This document shows, one piece after another, positions 42,327 to 53,769 of a stretch of 64,000 nt of DNA (position 1 is its first letter; each line of letters begins with the position of its first letter). Origin of the DNA: Plantago ovata (Eukaryota; Streptophyta; Magnoliopsida; Lamiales; Plantaginaceae); contig CM051458.1 in NCBI GenBank assembly GCA_028274465.1, positions 70,712,885-70,776,884 of the forward strand. The letters run 5' to 3'. A program made the position numbers and the translations under genes. Under the pieces are notes generated by a model. The model saw nothing but the letters and a program-made list of their open reading frames with translations. It searched no databases and had not been told where the DNA came from.

Positions 42327-43263
42327 TGATGATGTCGTTTTTCACCAATTAAATTTGTTTAAAAGCCTAAGACCACTTATCACTACACAAACTAGAGTGC
42401 AATGGCAAGTTGTCCCCGAGTGTCGTTCTTTCGGGACCTAACGTGGCTTTGCTTGAGGTTTTTGCTAGTAATTTCAGTCAACGAGTTCAAATGTTAATAG
42501 AATCGTTTCCTTTGAACAAAGCAACGAGAAATCAGATTGTTGTAATCAAGTTTGGAAAACGGTTGGTGGTAGAAATCAAATACACCTGCATGGGTTACGA
42601 ATATGCTCACAAGTTCAGTGCGTAAAACCTTCGATCAAGTCTGCTAAGCAACTCGTCTAGGTAACTTTAAGACACACATCATAAAAGACCACTATCAATA
42701 CTTTAGAGGTGCTTGTCACCAACACCATTTATCTAGCATGCTGCAAATCTCTAACATACAATCCTATAGCTTTCATTGACCAAGAGTTTGTCACTATGCT
42801 CAATTCGAATATATTTTATAGGCAACTAAGAATCATATGAAGGAATTTGCAGCAAGATTGAATCACAATCTCAGGTAAGCATAAACATAACCCATAGCAT
42901 GCATATTCTACATTCTACCACCAACACAAAAGATTTAGCTACTCATATTCATCAACATAGACATCAATTCATATGAATAATGATCAGAATACACCATATC
43001 AAACTACAAGACAAGAGAGTGATACAAGTTACCACCAAAGCTGTCACTAATCGGTGGAAAGCAAAGAAAACCTCTCCGTAGATGATTACAAAGGATGAAT
43101 CCCAATCAAAACCTTGAATCCCAAGCTAAAATACAATGTAATTAGTGTTCTCCAAAACGAAGTTACAGTTCAAAAGATATTCAAAAAATGACCAAAGATC
43201 AGATCTAAGAAGGAAAATCCGAAAACGTAACCGCTGCCAAGCGGACCGCTTGGAGAAGCCAAG
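42327..43263 (-). repeat. 5' LTR of H, part downstream of the Y insertion
   Basis: Minus-strand LTR end matching the last roughly 940 bp of 43264-44666. It starts within a palindrome (CTTGG, 43263-43259) where Y is inserted and runs to TCATCA at 42327, then the primer site. It has a small deletion near 43140-43150 relative to the other copies. Its missing U3 start is best accounted for by 26656-27099. Confidence 0.87.
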
Positions 43264-44666
43264 TGATGAACGTATTTTTGACGCGTTCATCTTATCTCTT
43301 TTACCTTCTTTTGCTATCTTCTAGCCTTGTTTCTTGGTTAGTTTTGTAGAATAGTGTCACGTTTTGTGTTTTCTGCATTTTCAGGCACTTAGGTACGAAA
43401 CGGCGGTTTTGGAGCTAAAAACTAGCCTTTTTGATGGAAAAGATGGCCCCGTTGAAGTTCCCCAATCTCCGTGGCTTGTTCGTAAGTGTTTGAGCATCAA
43501 TAAGCATCGAGAAGGATGAGTCCAAGGCACCCGAGGGCCATGCGAGGGCAAAAAGATTGAGTTTGAAGACAAAAATCTGCCCAGGAGCCAAGCTAAGCGC
43601 CTGGAATAGTGAAGCGCTCCGCTTCAATTTCCAGGAGCTTTGGCACAGAAGCCAAGCGAAGCGCTTGGAGTGCCCAAAGCGCTTCGCTTGCCAAGCGCTC
43701 CGCTTGGCTTCTCCAAGCGGTCCGCTTGGCAGCGGTTACGTTTTCGGATTTTCCTTCTTTGATCTGATCTTTGGTCATTTTTTGGATATCTTTTGAACTG
43801 TAACTTCGTTTTGGAGAGCTCCTAAGCCCCAAAACTCTGAGAAAACTCAGATTACATTGTATTTTAGCTTGGGATTCAAGGTTTTGATTGGGATTCGTCC
43901 TTTGTAATCATCTACAGAGAGGTTTTCTTTGCTTTCCACCGATTAGTGACAGCTTTGGTGGTAACTTGTATCACTCTCTTGTCTTGTAGTTTGATATGAT
44001 GTATTCTGATTATTATTCATATGAATTGATGTCTATGTTGATGAATATGAGTAGCTAAATCTTTTGTGTTGGTGGTGCAATGTAGAATATGCATGCTATG
44101 GGTTATGTTTATGCTTACATGAGATTGTGATTCAATCTTGCTGCAAATCCCTTCATATGATTCTTAGTTGCCTATAAAATATATTCGAATTGAGTATAGT
44201 GACAAACTCTTGGTCAATGAAAGCTATAGGATTGTATGTTAGAGATTTGCAGCATGCTAGATAAATGGTGTTGGTGACAAGCACCTCTAAAGTATTGATA
44301 GTGATCTTTTATGATGTGTGTCTTAAAGTTGCCTAGACGAGTTGCTTACCAGACTTGATCGAAGGTTTTACGCACTGAACTTGTGAGCATATTCGTAACC
44401 CATGCATGTGTATTTGATTTCTACCAGCAACCGTTTTCCAAACTTGTTTACAACAATCTGATTTCTCGTTGCTTTGTTCAAAGGAAACCATTCTTCAAGC
44501 ATTTGAACTCGTTGACTGAAATTACTAGCAAAAACCTCAAACAAAGCCACGTTAGGTCCCGAGAGAACGACACTCGGGGACAACTTGCCATTGCACTCTA
44601 GTTTGTGTAGTGATAAGTGTTCTTAGGCTTTTAAACAAATTTAATTGGTGAAAAACGACATCATCA
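43264..44666 (+). repeat. 5' LTR of autonomous element Y
   Basis: A 1403-bp LTR from TGATGAACG to CATCATCA. AGAATAGTGTCACGTTT is at 43348-43364 and the palindrome array at 43587-43731. The block around AGAGAACGACACTCG lies about 100 bp before the end, and the LTR is followed by an exact tRNA-Asp primer site. Left flank CCAAG (43259-43263) is the target duplication. Confidence 0.93.
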
Positions 44667-44669
44667 ATT

Positions 44670-44687
44670 TGGCGCCGTTGCCGGGGA
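44670..44687 (+). promoter_or_regulatory. Primer-binding site of Y (tRNA-Asp)
   Basis: TGGCGCCGTTGCCGGGGA, an exact 18-base complement of the plant tRNA-Asp 3' end, three bases after the LTR. Confidence 0.95.
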
Positions 44688-44836
44688 CTTAACTCCTTTC
44701 GTTGGTGTTTTTGTTTTGGTTTTCTCAGCCAACATCTCTTTCCCACCCCTTATTTCTTTCTTGATTGAATTGTGTGAAAGTTTTGCGAAACTAACGGAAA
44801 CTTACAGTTAGTTGAAGGCTTTGTTGTTGAACAGGT

Positions 44837-47514
44837 ATGGAAGAAGTATGCTTGAGCGAAGCTTTCAAAGTCCGGTATGAGGCAATAAGGAAAGAGCCGG
44901 CGATTTATCTTGAACCGGAGGCTAGGTTATATGAGGTCACTGATGAAATTCTCTATAGCATAGCTACCTTCCGAGATTCACCTTGCGAGAATGCATTACG
45001 ATTCGTGGTAGAATACCGGCGTGATGTTGGGTTGTTACCACCACGAGATTTGAATGATGATCAGCTCTTGCGTCGGTTGTTTCCATGTGCTCTTACTGGA
45101 AAACCCAAGGAATGGTTGAGATCTTTACCTGGGGGATCACTGAGGAGTTGGCAAGACGTGGTAGACGCCTTTCTTGATCGATTCCTTTCGCCTAGGGAAA
45201 ATGAAGAGCTCAAGAAGCGGATAATTGAATTCACTCAGCGGAAGGGAGAAAGGTTCTGCGATGCTCTAGAGAGATTTGAGCTCTACAAGAGCGAATGCCC
45301 ACATCATCGGTTGAGCGAATATGAACTGATTACTTGTTTTTATCGGGGATTGGATGAAGACTTGCAGTTGGTGATAGATGGTGCATGTGATGGTATGTAG
45401 AATTGTACCGTGTCCCAAATCAAAGAGGGTTTTGGGAGATTGCTCGTTGCGACACGTAACCATGCTCTTGTGCCACCGGTTGACTACTCAAAGATGTATC
45501 GAGCACCCAAGCCTATTGCCATTAGTTCTTATGATGACAACTTCGATTATAAAGTGAAGACATGCTCGAGCGAAAATATTCCATATTACGTCTTTGAAGT
45601 GGAAGACTCGCAAGCTCAAGGTGAAGAGGAGTGCTTCACCGAAGAGGAAGAAGAAGTGTTATCCACTCTAATGGAGGTTTGGGGAAATGTGCTCGAAGTA
45701 GCGGGTAAATACCAAGAGGATTTTGATACTAGAATGGACTGTGTGTATGAAGTTCTAGGAGAATCTGAGGTCATGCTCGAGTTACTAGATGAGAAAATGA
45801 GTGAAGAAAGGGGTTCCGAGTGTCATATGCATGAAGAAAATTCACTGGAAATCCAGGCTGAGCGCTTGGAACAGTCAAGCGGAGCGCTTGAAATTCCAGG
45901 AGAGAAAGAAGAGGAAAAAAATGAAGCTCCAGGAGCCAGGCGAAGCGCTTGGCCTGAGCCAAGCGAAGCGCTTGCCAAGCGCTCCGCTTGCGCTCTGTCA
46001 AGCGGTCCGCCTGAGACCTGGGAGGAAAATTCTGACTTTTCCAAAAATGAGAGAAATCTTAATCGTCAAGAGGAGTTCATTGAGGGACTTGAGGCTGATC
46101 TGGAAAGCGAAGAAGAACATTGTGAAAGCTCCAGGATTGAGGAAGAACTTGAAGAGGCAAACATACTATTGCGGAGTGGCAAAGAATCAAGACCACCATA
46201 TCCTTTGATGTATCCTTCTAAAACTAAATCTTTGCCTAATAATACATGTGATACAGGTGATGATGAGCAGCTGGAGAAGGAGGTGGTCGAAGAAGCCGCA
46301 CCAACCCCTGAACTTGTTACTGAGAAGAATAAGGAAGATGAGGAAGTGGGTGCACAACAAAAGGAGGGCGGACTCCATAAGTCGCCTAATCCTTATGTGC
46401 CCCCTAAACCCCATCTTCCCTTTCCCGGAAGGATAAAGTAAGCTAAGAAGGACATCCGAGACTCACCTATATATGGGATCCTATCAAAAGTAGAGGTGAA
46501 CGTTCCCCTTCTGGAATTGATTCAAAACATTCCCGCTTACACGAAATTTTTCAAAGAGGTGAGGAGTAATAAGAAGATTTTCCTGAAAGGGGATGTGGCT
46601 GAACTTGAAATGGTTAACTCGGTGCATGAGTTATCTTTGAAGCAAAAGGATCCTGGGAGTTTCATAATTAGTATCACCATGGGAAACGGCCGATCCACAA
46701 AAGCAATGCTTGATTTGGGGGCTAGCATTAATCTAATGCCATACTCCATCTACAAGGCGTTGGGGTTGGGAAAAATCCAACCCACTAGCATGGTCGTTCA
46801 AATGGCTGATCGAAGTGTGAAACGCCCACTGGGGATAGTCGAGGATATTCTAGTGAAGGTGGATAGAATCATTGTACCAACCGACTTTGTGGTGATGGAG
46901 ACAGCAGACGAGGGTACAAGTTCGAGAAAGGAGCATATTGTGCTTTTGGGCAGACCCTTCATGGCTACCACCAACACATGTTTGGAGCTTCGAGGGAAAA
47001 AGATCACCATGGAGGTACTCGGAGACAAAGTTCAGATCGAGCAATACAAACAGGTGTGTGAACCTGACTTTGAGGAAGCTATGATTGAAGAACTTAAATT
47101 TGTTGATTGTTATGAATCTGTCTCTTGTGATACTTATTTTGCTCATCAAGTTAGCGACCCTTTAGAAGCCGCTCTTACTATGAACCTTGAAGAGGGATTT
47201 GTCACCGAAGAAGTGTTAGCTATGACAGCCCTCCTAGATAGTGCACCCGAAATTCCTCTAGGAGAAGAAGTAGAAGAGTCTCTAGGAATAGATGAGGAAG
47301 AAGGAGTGACCCCTCCACCTAGTGAATCAACTCTTGAGCTTAAACCATTACCAAGCCATTTGAAATATGTCTTCCTAGGAGAGAATGAGTCTAAACCTGT
47401 AATGATATCTTCTAAACTTGGTAAGGAGGAAGAGGCTAAGTTAGTGGAGGTGTTGAAAAGAAACACCGGAGCCATAGGATGGAGCATAGGTGACATCAAG
47501 GGTATAAGCCCGGT
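44837..47514 (+). pseudogene. gag-protease of Athila-like element Y
   Basis: A single frame from the ATG at 44837 (MEEVCLSEAF) with nonsense codons at 45398-45400 and 46439-46441. The Gag core (LRRLFPCALTGKPKEWLRSL, SWQDVVDAFLDRFL, CPHHRL, CFYRGL) is the retrotransposon Gag fold but a different type from that of A, B and H. A long acidic linker contains translated CCAAGCG palindromes (45875-46014). The segment PFPGRIK leads into a protease domain with LDLGASINLMP, the DLGAS form usual in Athila, and VLLGRPFM. The frame then reaches LKYVFLGEN and GWSIGDIKGISP, the usual lead-in to reverse transcriptase, before a deletion junction near 47510. Role: particle protein and maturation protease. Confidence 0.88.
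45875..46014 (+). repeat. CCAAGCG-type palindromes within the gag frame of Y
   Basis: Units at 45875-45891 (arms TCAAGCG/CGCTTGA), 45936-45952, 45959-45975, 45975-45991 (spacer CTC) and 45998-46014. They are translated in frame as Ala/Arg/Ser-rich peptide (for example ARRSAWPEPSEALAKRS) inside the acidic linker, with TTCCAGGAG between them as in the LTR array. Confidence 0.88.
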
Positions 47515-49560
47515 GCAAAGAAAGATCATTTTCCTTTACCATTTATTGATGATATGCTTAACCGCCTAGCTGGGCAAGAGTTCTATTGTTTCTTGGATGG
47601 TTTGTCAGGTTTCTACCAGATTCCTATAGCTCCCGAGGACCAAGAGAAGACCACCTTCACATGTCCTTTTGGCACTTTCGCATACCGTAGGATGCCCTTC
47701 GGATTGTGCAATGCTCCGGCTACTTTCCAACGTTGCATGCTCTCCGTCTTCTCCGACATGGTGAATAAATTTGTTGAGGTATTTATGGATGATTTTTCCA
47801 TTTACGGTGATTTATTTGATGATTGTCTTGATAAACTTGATCGTGTCTGAAGGAGGTGTATTGAATGTAATCTTACCTTGAGTTGGGAAAAGAGTCACTA
47901 TATGGTTAAAGAGGGAATTGTGTTGGGACATGCTATTTCTAAAAGAGGGATAGAGGTAGACAAAGGGAAACTTGAAATCATTGAAAAGTTACCTCCACCT
48001 ACTTGTGTGCGTGAATTGCAATCCTTCCTTGGGCATGTAGGCTTCCATAGGAGATTTATCAAAGATTTCTCTAAGATAGCTAAGTGCTTGAGTAACTTGC
48101 TTGCCAAAGATGTTCCCTTCGAATTCACACAAGAATGTCTTGACGCTTTCCACACACTTAAGGAGAAACTCTTAACAACCCCTATTGTAGTCTCTCCGGA
48201 TTGGGAAATTCCTTTTGAAATTATGTGTGATGCTTCTGACTATGCTATGGGTGCTGTTCTTGGTCAAAAGGTTGATAACCGTTTCAGAGTGATTTACTAT
48301 GCTAGTAAGACCTTAGATGCTGCTCAGATTAATTATACTACCACTAAGAAAGAATTCTTAGCGGTTATTTTTGCTCTAAGTAAATTCAGGTCCTATATTA
48401 CTGGGTACAAAGTTTTTGTTCACACTGACCATGCAGCTCTCAAGCATTTGATTGCTAAGCGTGAAACCAAGCCACGCTTGATGCGTTGGGTACTTCTTCT
48501 CCAAGAGTTCAAGGTGGAGATAATTGATAAAAGTGGCAAGGAAAATCTAGTGGCGGACCACTTGTCCCGGTTGCCAAACATTCCACAAGATGACACACCC
48601 GTCCCAGATGATTTGCGCGATGATCAGTTGATGCGCATAGAGTTGGAACCATGGTACGGTGATATCGTTAACTTCTTAGCCACAAATGTGATGCCAACCC
48701 ATCTCTCTGGACCTGAATGGCGTTCACTTGTGAGGAATTGTCGCCATTACATATGGGATGACCCGTACTTGTTCCGCAAGGGAGGAGATGAAGTCTTGCG
48801 GAGGTGTGTACCCGAGAAAGAGCAATTGTCGATACTGAGATTCTCCCATGAGTTAGAGTGTGGAGGGCATTATAGTGGCCAAAAAACCGCCCGCAAGGTG
48901 CTTCAATCCGGGTTCTTTTGGCCCAGCTTGTAGGAAGATGCGCGCTCATTTGTGGGGCAATGTGACTCATGCCAACGGAGTGGCAACATTGGCAAGCAAC
49001 AAGAGATGCCCCAGCAAGGTAACTTAGTTGTTGAGCCTTTTGATGTTTGGGGTATAGACTTTATGGGACCATTCCCTAAGAGTAATGGGTACGAATATAT
49101 CTTGGTTGCGGTCGACTATGTCACCAAATGGGTAGAGGTTGTTCCCACCCGGACTAATGATGCCAAGGTTGTACTCTCTTTTCTTCGAGATGTGATCTTC
49201 AATAGGTTTGGGACCCCGAGGTCCATTATCAGCGATGGGGGAACTCACTTTGTGAACAAGGTCTTCGCTAATCTCATGAAGAAGTACGGGGTGACACATT
49301 TTGTTGCTACTCCATATCATCCTCAAACATCTGGCCAAGTGGAAGTGAGCAATCGGCAAATCAAGAAAATCTTGGAGCGGGTGGTCAAATCCTCGAGGAA
49401 GGATTGGTCCACCAAGTTGCCGGATGCACTATGGGCATATAGGACATCGTTCAAAACGGTGATTGGTACCACTCCCTACCGGCTTGTGTACGGGAAATCT
49501 TGCCATCTACCCGTGGAGTTGGAGCATAGAGCACTTTGGGCCATCAAGCAATTGAACCTT
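47515..49560 (+). pseudogene. pol of Y: truncated RT, RNase H, integrase
   Basis: One frame with nonsense codons at 47848-47850 and 48931-48933. Reverse transcriptase starts abruptly at KDHFPLPF: the N-terminal fingers normally between GISP and this point, some 100 or more residues, are deleted. The remaining palm has FLDGLSGFYQI, MPFGLCNAPATFQ and the catalytic FMDDFSIYG. RNase H follows ([23 protein letters not shown]). Integrase has a zinc region ([17 protein letters not shown]) and the catalytic triad in [19 protein letters not shown] and GQVEVSNRQ. The frame stops at 49560 (AIKQLN) where SIRE is inserted; the integrase end is at 30709-30318. The RT deletion makes this copy unable to reverse transcribe by itself. 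Confidence 0.92.
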
Positions 49561-51237
49561 TGTTAGGAAACTTGTAATTTTGATGAGCAATTAACCATGC
49601 TAAATTAAGAACAGTCCAGTAACTAGTACTCTTAAGGTCTATAGGATTTTAGAATTTTTAAAGGACATTGTAAAAGAGGAACGTTTGCTGATGACTTAGA
49701 TAAGTGTTAGATAAGTTTTTATCTTGGTGGATGACGTACTTTAATTTTTGTGAAGAAATTAATCTATTGACACCTTAGCGTATGATGTATTTTATTTTCT
49801 GAAAAGAAAATATCTTATTGATGCTTAGCTTTGATTTTCTGAAAAGAAAATGACCTATTGAAGTATTTGCTGAAGATGTATTTTGTTTATTACAAACAAA
49901 TTATTGAAGCAAATAAGAAACCGGTCAGAATCTTGAAGACTTTTGAAGATCTGAAGACTTGAAGACTTGAAGACTTGAAGATTGCTGAAGACTGGTAAGG
50001 TACGTGTTGCTCAGAAAGTGAAATTTTCAGCAACAACATTGCATAAGTGAAAATCTGAAAGACAGAGTAGGTTGTGCTCGCTGAAACTGAGAATGAACAC
50101 TTGCTGATGAACATATGTGACCTCTTGCTGAATGTACGTGATTTTGCGCTCCAATGTTACTGTTTGAATTCTATTCAAAGGTGCATTTAATGCAAAGCTT
50201 ACACAAAGGACATGAAGACTAGAAGACAAACAAAGGTTGCTGCTGAAAGTACAAAAGCAAGATAGTGACATGTTAACGAACAAAAGCCTTAGGATTTGAA
50301 ATTCAAACGGCTCCTTACTTGCACTATAAATAGAGGTCATCAGGCAAAGAGTTGAAGTGTGTCAACAACGTGATCAAACTCTCACTTGTGCTTAAAACTC
50401 ACAAACCTTCAAACTCTCTTACTGCCATTGATCCGTTCCAAGACTTAAAGCTTGAAAAAGCTACTTGTGAAGAAGTAGAACAAACTCGGCTAAGAAATTA
50501 GTTAAGTGTTCTTTCTTTCGAACAAGAACAAGTCTTGACACCAGAAACAATCAAACTTGTTTACTGCAAAGTATTCAAAGTTGTGTTTCTTAGATTACTT
50601 GTTGTAACTGAATAAGTTATAATTAAGTTATCTCACCCCAAAACTCTCTAACTGAAAATACACCCTTTCAGGCGTGATATTCAGGGGGAACTTAATCGAG
50701 CACAGTTTTGCTGATTAAAAGTACCAAGTTTGGTGGAGAACAAGGTTGAGTTCTCTAGTTTAGGTTGGAAACAAAGCAAGTGTGCTTTGGTTTCTGTTGA
50801 ATCGCTTTAGATAGGAGATTGTAAGGAACCTCAATCATATCTTAGTGGATTCAGTCCTAGAAAGGACAAAGTGGATTAGTTGGGAGATTACGCCACTCTC
50901 AGATACCACTCTAAAAGCGTTTGTGTGATTTACTTACTGCATTTAGCTTTCAGCAAATTATTTCTGTTTTGTACACAGTCACTCACATCACTTGCTGAAA
51001 CACTTTACTTGCTGAAAAAGCACTTATTGTTTCAAAGACTTCCGCTCTCTGATTTTAAGTATCAGCAAACCAAGCTACTGTAAAGTAACTTACGCTTGCT
51101 GAGAAAGTTAAGTATCAGCAACCTCATTACTGAAAAGTAATAAGTACTTGCTGAGAAAGTTTTAAACGACAAAAGTTTGAAAAGACTATTCACCCCCCCC
51201 CCCTCTAGTCTTTTCTTGTTGTTTAAAGGGACCAACA
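49561..51237 (+). repeat. 5' LTR of the near-intact SIRE element
   Basis: 1677 bp from TGTTAGGAAACTTG to GGGACCAACA. TATA box TATAAATAG near 50328-50336. Nested short direct repeats (GAAGACTTGAAGACTT) near 49960-49980 and a poly-C run with CTCTAGTC near 51192-51210. The left flank ACCTT (49556-49560) is the target duplication. Confidence 0.95.
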
Positions 51238-51239
51238 AG

Positions 51240-51251
51240 TGGTATCAGAGC
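51240..51251 (+). promoter_or_regulatory. Primer-binding site of the SIRE element
   Basis: TGGTATCAGAGC, the complement of the initiator tRNA-Met 3' end, two bases after the LTR. Confidence 0.95.
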
Positions 51252-51350
51252 AGGAGGTTCTTTAGCCTTCTGCACTGAACCTAGATCCCCTTAAGTGCTT
51301 TCCTTAAATCACTTTCATTTGATCAAGTTTGGTAGTGCTTTGCTGACAGG

Positions 51351-53769
51351 ATGTCTTTAGGAGATGCTCCCTTGCTGAAGCTGGAAAATTACGAGAAATG
51401 GCGAAACAACATGATGTTACATCTTGAGGCCATTAGTGATGAGATGGTCACCGTCATTAATGATGGACCTATCAAAATCACCAAGGTTGTAAGAAGTTTC
51501 CCTCATAGAACCACTGAAGCTGGAAAGGAAACCATCCAAGGCGAACCTTCAGATACTGTTGTGCCAAAACCAAGAGAGGAATGGACTTCTGACGAAGCTA
51601 AGAGATTCCGTCTTGATGGCCAAGCAAGAAATATCATCATCAGATCAACTCCGGATACCATACAGTGCAAACTGTGGGGTGCTAAGACTGCTAAGGAGGC
51701 TTGGAAAATGGTTCAAGATCTTTGTGCTGGATCTGACAAGACCAAGGAAAACAAACTTGAAGTACTTAAGCTGAAGTTTCAAAACTTTAAGCAAGGTGCT
51801 AACGAGTCACTGGAAGACTTGGACTTCAGATTCACAACTCTTGTTAGTGAAATGGCAGCGCTGGGTGTTGGAAATTTTTATTCAGATTCTGAGAAAGTGA
51901 AAACTATCATCAGGAGTTTGAATCAAGAATGGATCCATACTCAGAATTTCTATTACAATCAAGGAATGCCTGACATTACACCAACTGAGTTGTTCTCTCA
52001 TCTTGCTACTGTCAACTATGAGACAAAGCAAAGAGAAAATGTGTTTGCTGAAAAATCGCAAAACATTGCTCTTGCTGCAAAGCCGTCATCTTCTGAAAAG
52101 AAGAATGATAAAGAGCCTGCTGATGAAAATGCTTTAGTTGTTAAAAACATGAAGAAATTCATCAGTAAGGAACTTGAAAGGCGAAAAGCAAAAGAGAAGC
52201 TGAAAAAGCATCTTGGTAATAACTACCATAAGTACAAGAATGACACTAGCTCGCTGAACAAGCAAGCTCAGCAAGCTACATCATCAGAAGAGCCAGCAGT
52301 TGGAAATGATCTATGTTTTTACTGCAAAAAGCCTGGACACTTCAAAGCAAATTGCCCCTTGCTGAAAGGCAAATCTGCTGAAAAGAAGAAGAAGTTCAAA
52401 AGGCAAATCTGCTGAAGAAAAGAAGAAGCTTCAAGCAAAAATCGATGCATTATGCATTGAGACAAGCTCCGAGGACAGTGAGGATGAAAGTTCAGACACC
52501 GACGATGAGGAAGCCACTCTAGACGTGGAGATTGGCAAAGAAGTGTGTGGAATAGCTATGGAAGCTTATCCAGACGTGTCGAACTACGAATTCTGCCTCA
52601 TGGCCGGTCAGGTAAATGATTCTACCTCTGACTCTGATTCAGAAAGTGAAGACGAGATTGACCTTGACAAGATTCAAGGAGAAATCGAAAGATTTGAGAA
52701 AACTCTCAGCAAACAGCAAGAAAAACTTCAACTTGCTGAAACTCTGACCAAGCAAACTACTGAAAAGTACGTTTCGCTGAAGGAAGAGACAGAAGAAAAG
52801 GATGCTGAAATAAGGCGTCTTAAGAAGGTTATTGCTGAGGCTGCAGAGAAAAATTCTCAAATGGCGTTAGAATTAGAAGAGTATCAGTCCTCAATTCTAA
52901 AGTTACTTGCTGAAATCCAAGAAATGAAAAAGATGAAAATCAATTTCAAATCTCATGTGGAAGCGAGTAATACGCTAACTGAACTAAACTCTTATTTGAG
53001 AGATCCATCTCAGAAAGAAGGTTTAGGAGCAACGTGTGAAGGTGATAACGTAGAAATCTTGAGAAAAGATAAATCACCTATCTCCTTTGTACGTGCTACT
53101 GATAGTAGTCCACCAGTGATCTATCAGTTTGGTCAAACTAAAGTTGCTGAAACATGCAATCAAGTACCTATGACCATAAAGCCCGCTGTTGCTGCTCAAA
53201 GTAACAAGACTTTAAAAGGAAAACAGGTTGCTGTGAAGCAAACTGGAAAGAAAAAGAATGCCGTGAAGCATTCTGCCAAACAAGTTGCTGAAAAGCAAGT
53301 TGTTAAGTCTAAAGGCAAGATTACCAAAAGTAATCAGAAGTCCTTTGCTGACAAACCTGAATCAAGTAAGGTTGCTGATGCTAAAGCTCAGCATTCTCCA
53401 AAGAGTGGACTCGGTTTCAAAACCAAGCAAAGTCAACTCTTTCATGAGTATAAGCAAAGTCAGCAAAGATACTTCAAAGAGATGAAGAAAACCAAGCCTA
53501 AGAGTTCTGAAAAGACTCCCAATGCTAGGACTAGAAGGAACCTTGCTAGAAAAGAACTTACTGAAAAGTATGTTCAGCAAAAAGGTCAACAGAGCAAGAC
53601 ACCACATCAGAAAGTGGATTTGACCAGCACGAGTCAAAAGTCTTTTAGCTCAAAACCTCCTAGTTCCTCAGCAAGTAGAAAACAAGTCAAAGTTGAAAAA
53701 CTTCAGACTTGGGTTTCCACTGGACGCATTCTTGAACATGTTAATGGACATCCATCAATGGATAATTAA
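51351..53769 (+). pseudogene. gag of the near-intact SIRE element, one frameshift
   Basis: Starts ATG at 51351 (MSLGDAPLL). Gag helical domain at about residues 10-220 (AKEAWKMVQDL, LKLKFQNFKQG, SLNQEW), then a zinc knuckle CFYCKKPGHFKANC. A short patch near 52395-52415 (GGCAAATCTGCTGAAG) repeats sequence found 25 bp earlier and shifts the frame, giving a stop at 52413-52415; copy J lacks this error. The frame then runs on to 53769: acidic DSEDE segment, a coiled coil (about 52660-52950) and a basic Lys/Gln/Ser-rich tail. In SIRE elements Gag is long and packages the genomic RNA. Its stop overlaps the start of the open pol frame by four bases. Confidence 0.88.

Noticed and set aside
30705-49561. 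Two independent SIRE insertions at the same integrase codon in two gypsy elements
   Set aside because: It needs identical target bases, complementary missing halves and contig ends at the same place; one insertion plus a reversed contig is simpler.
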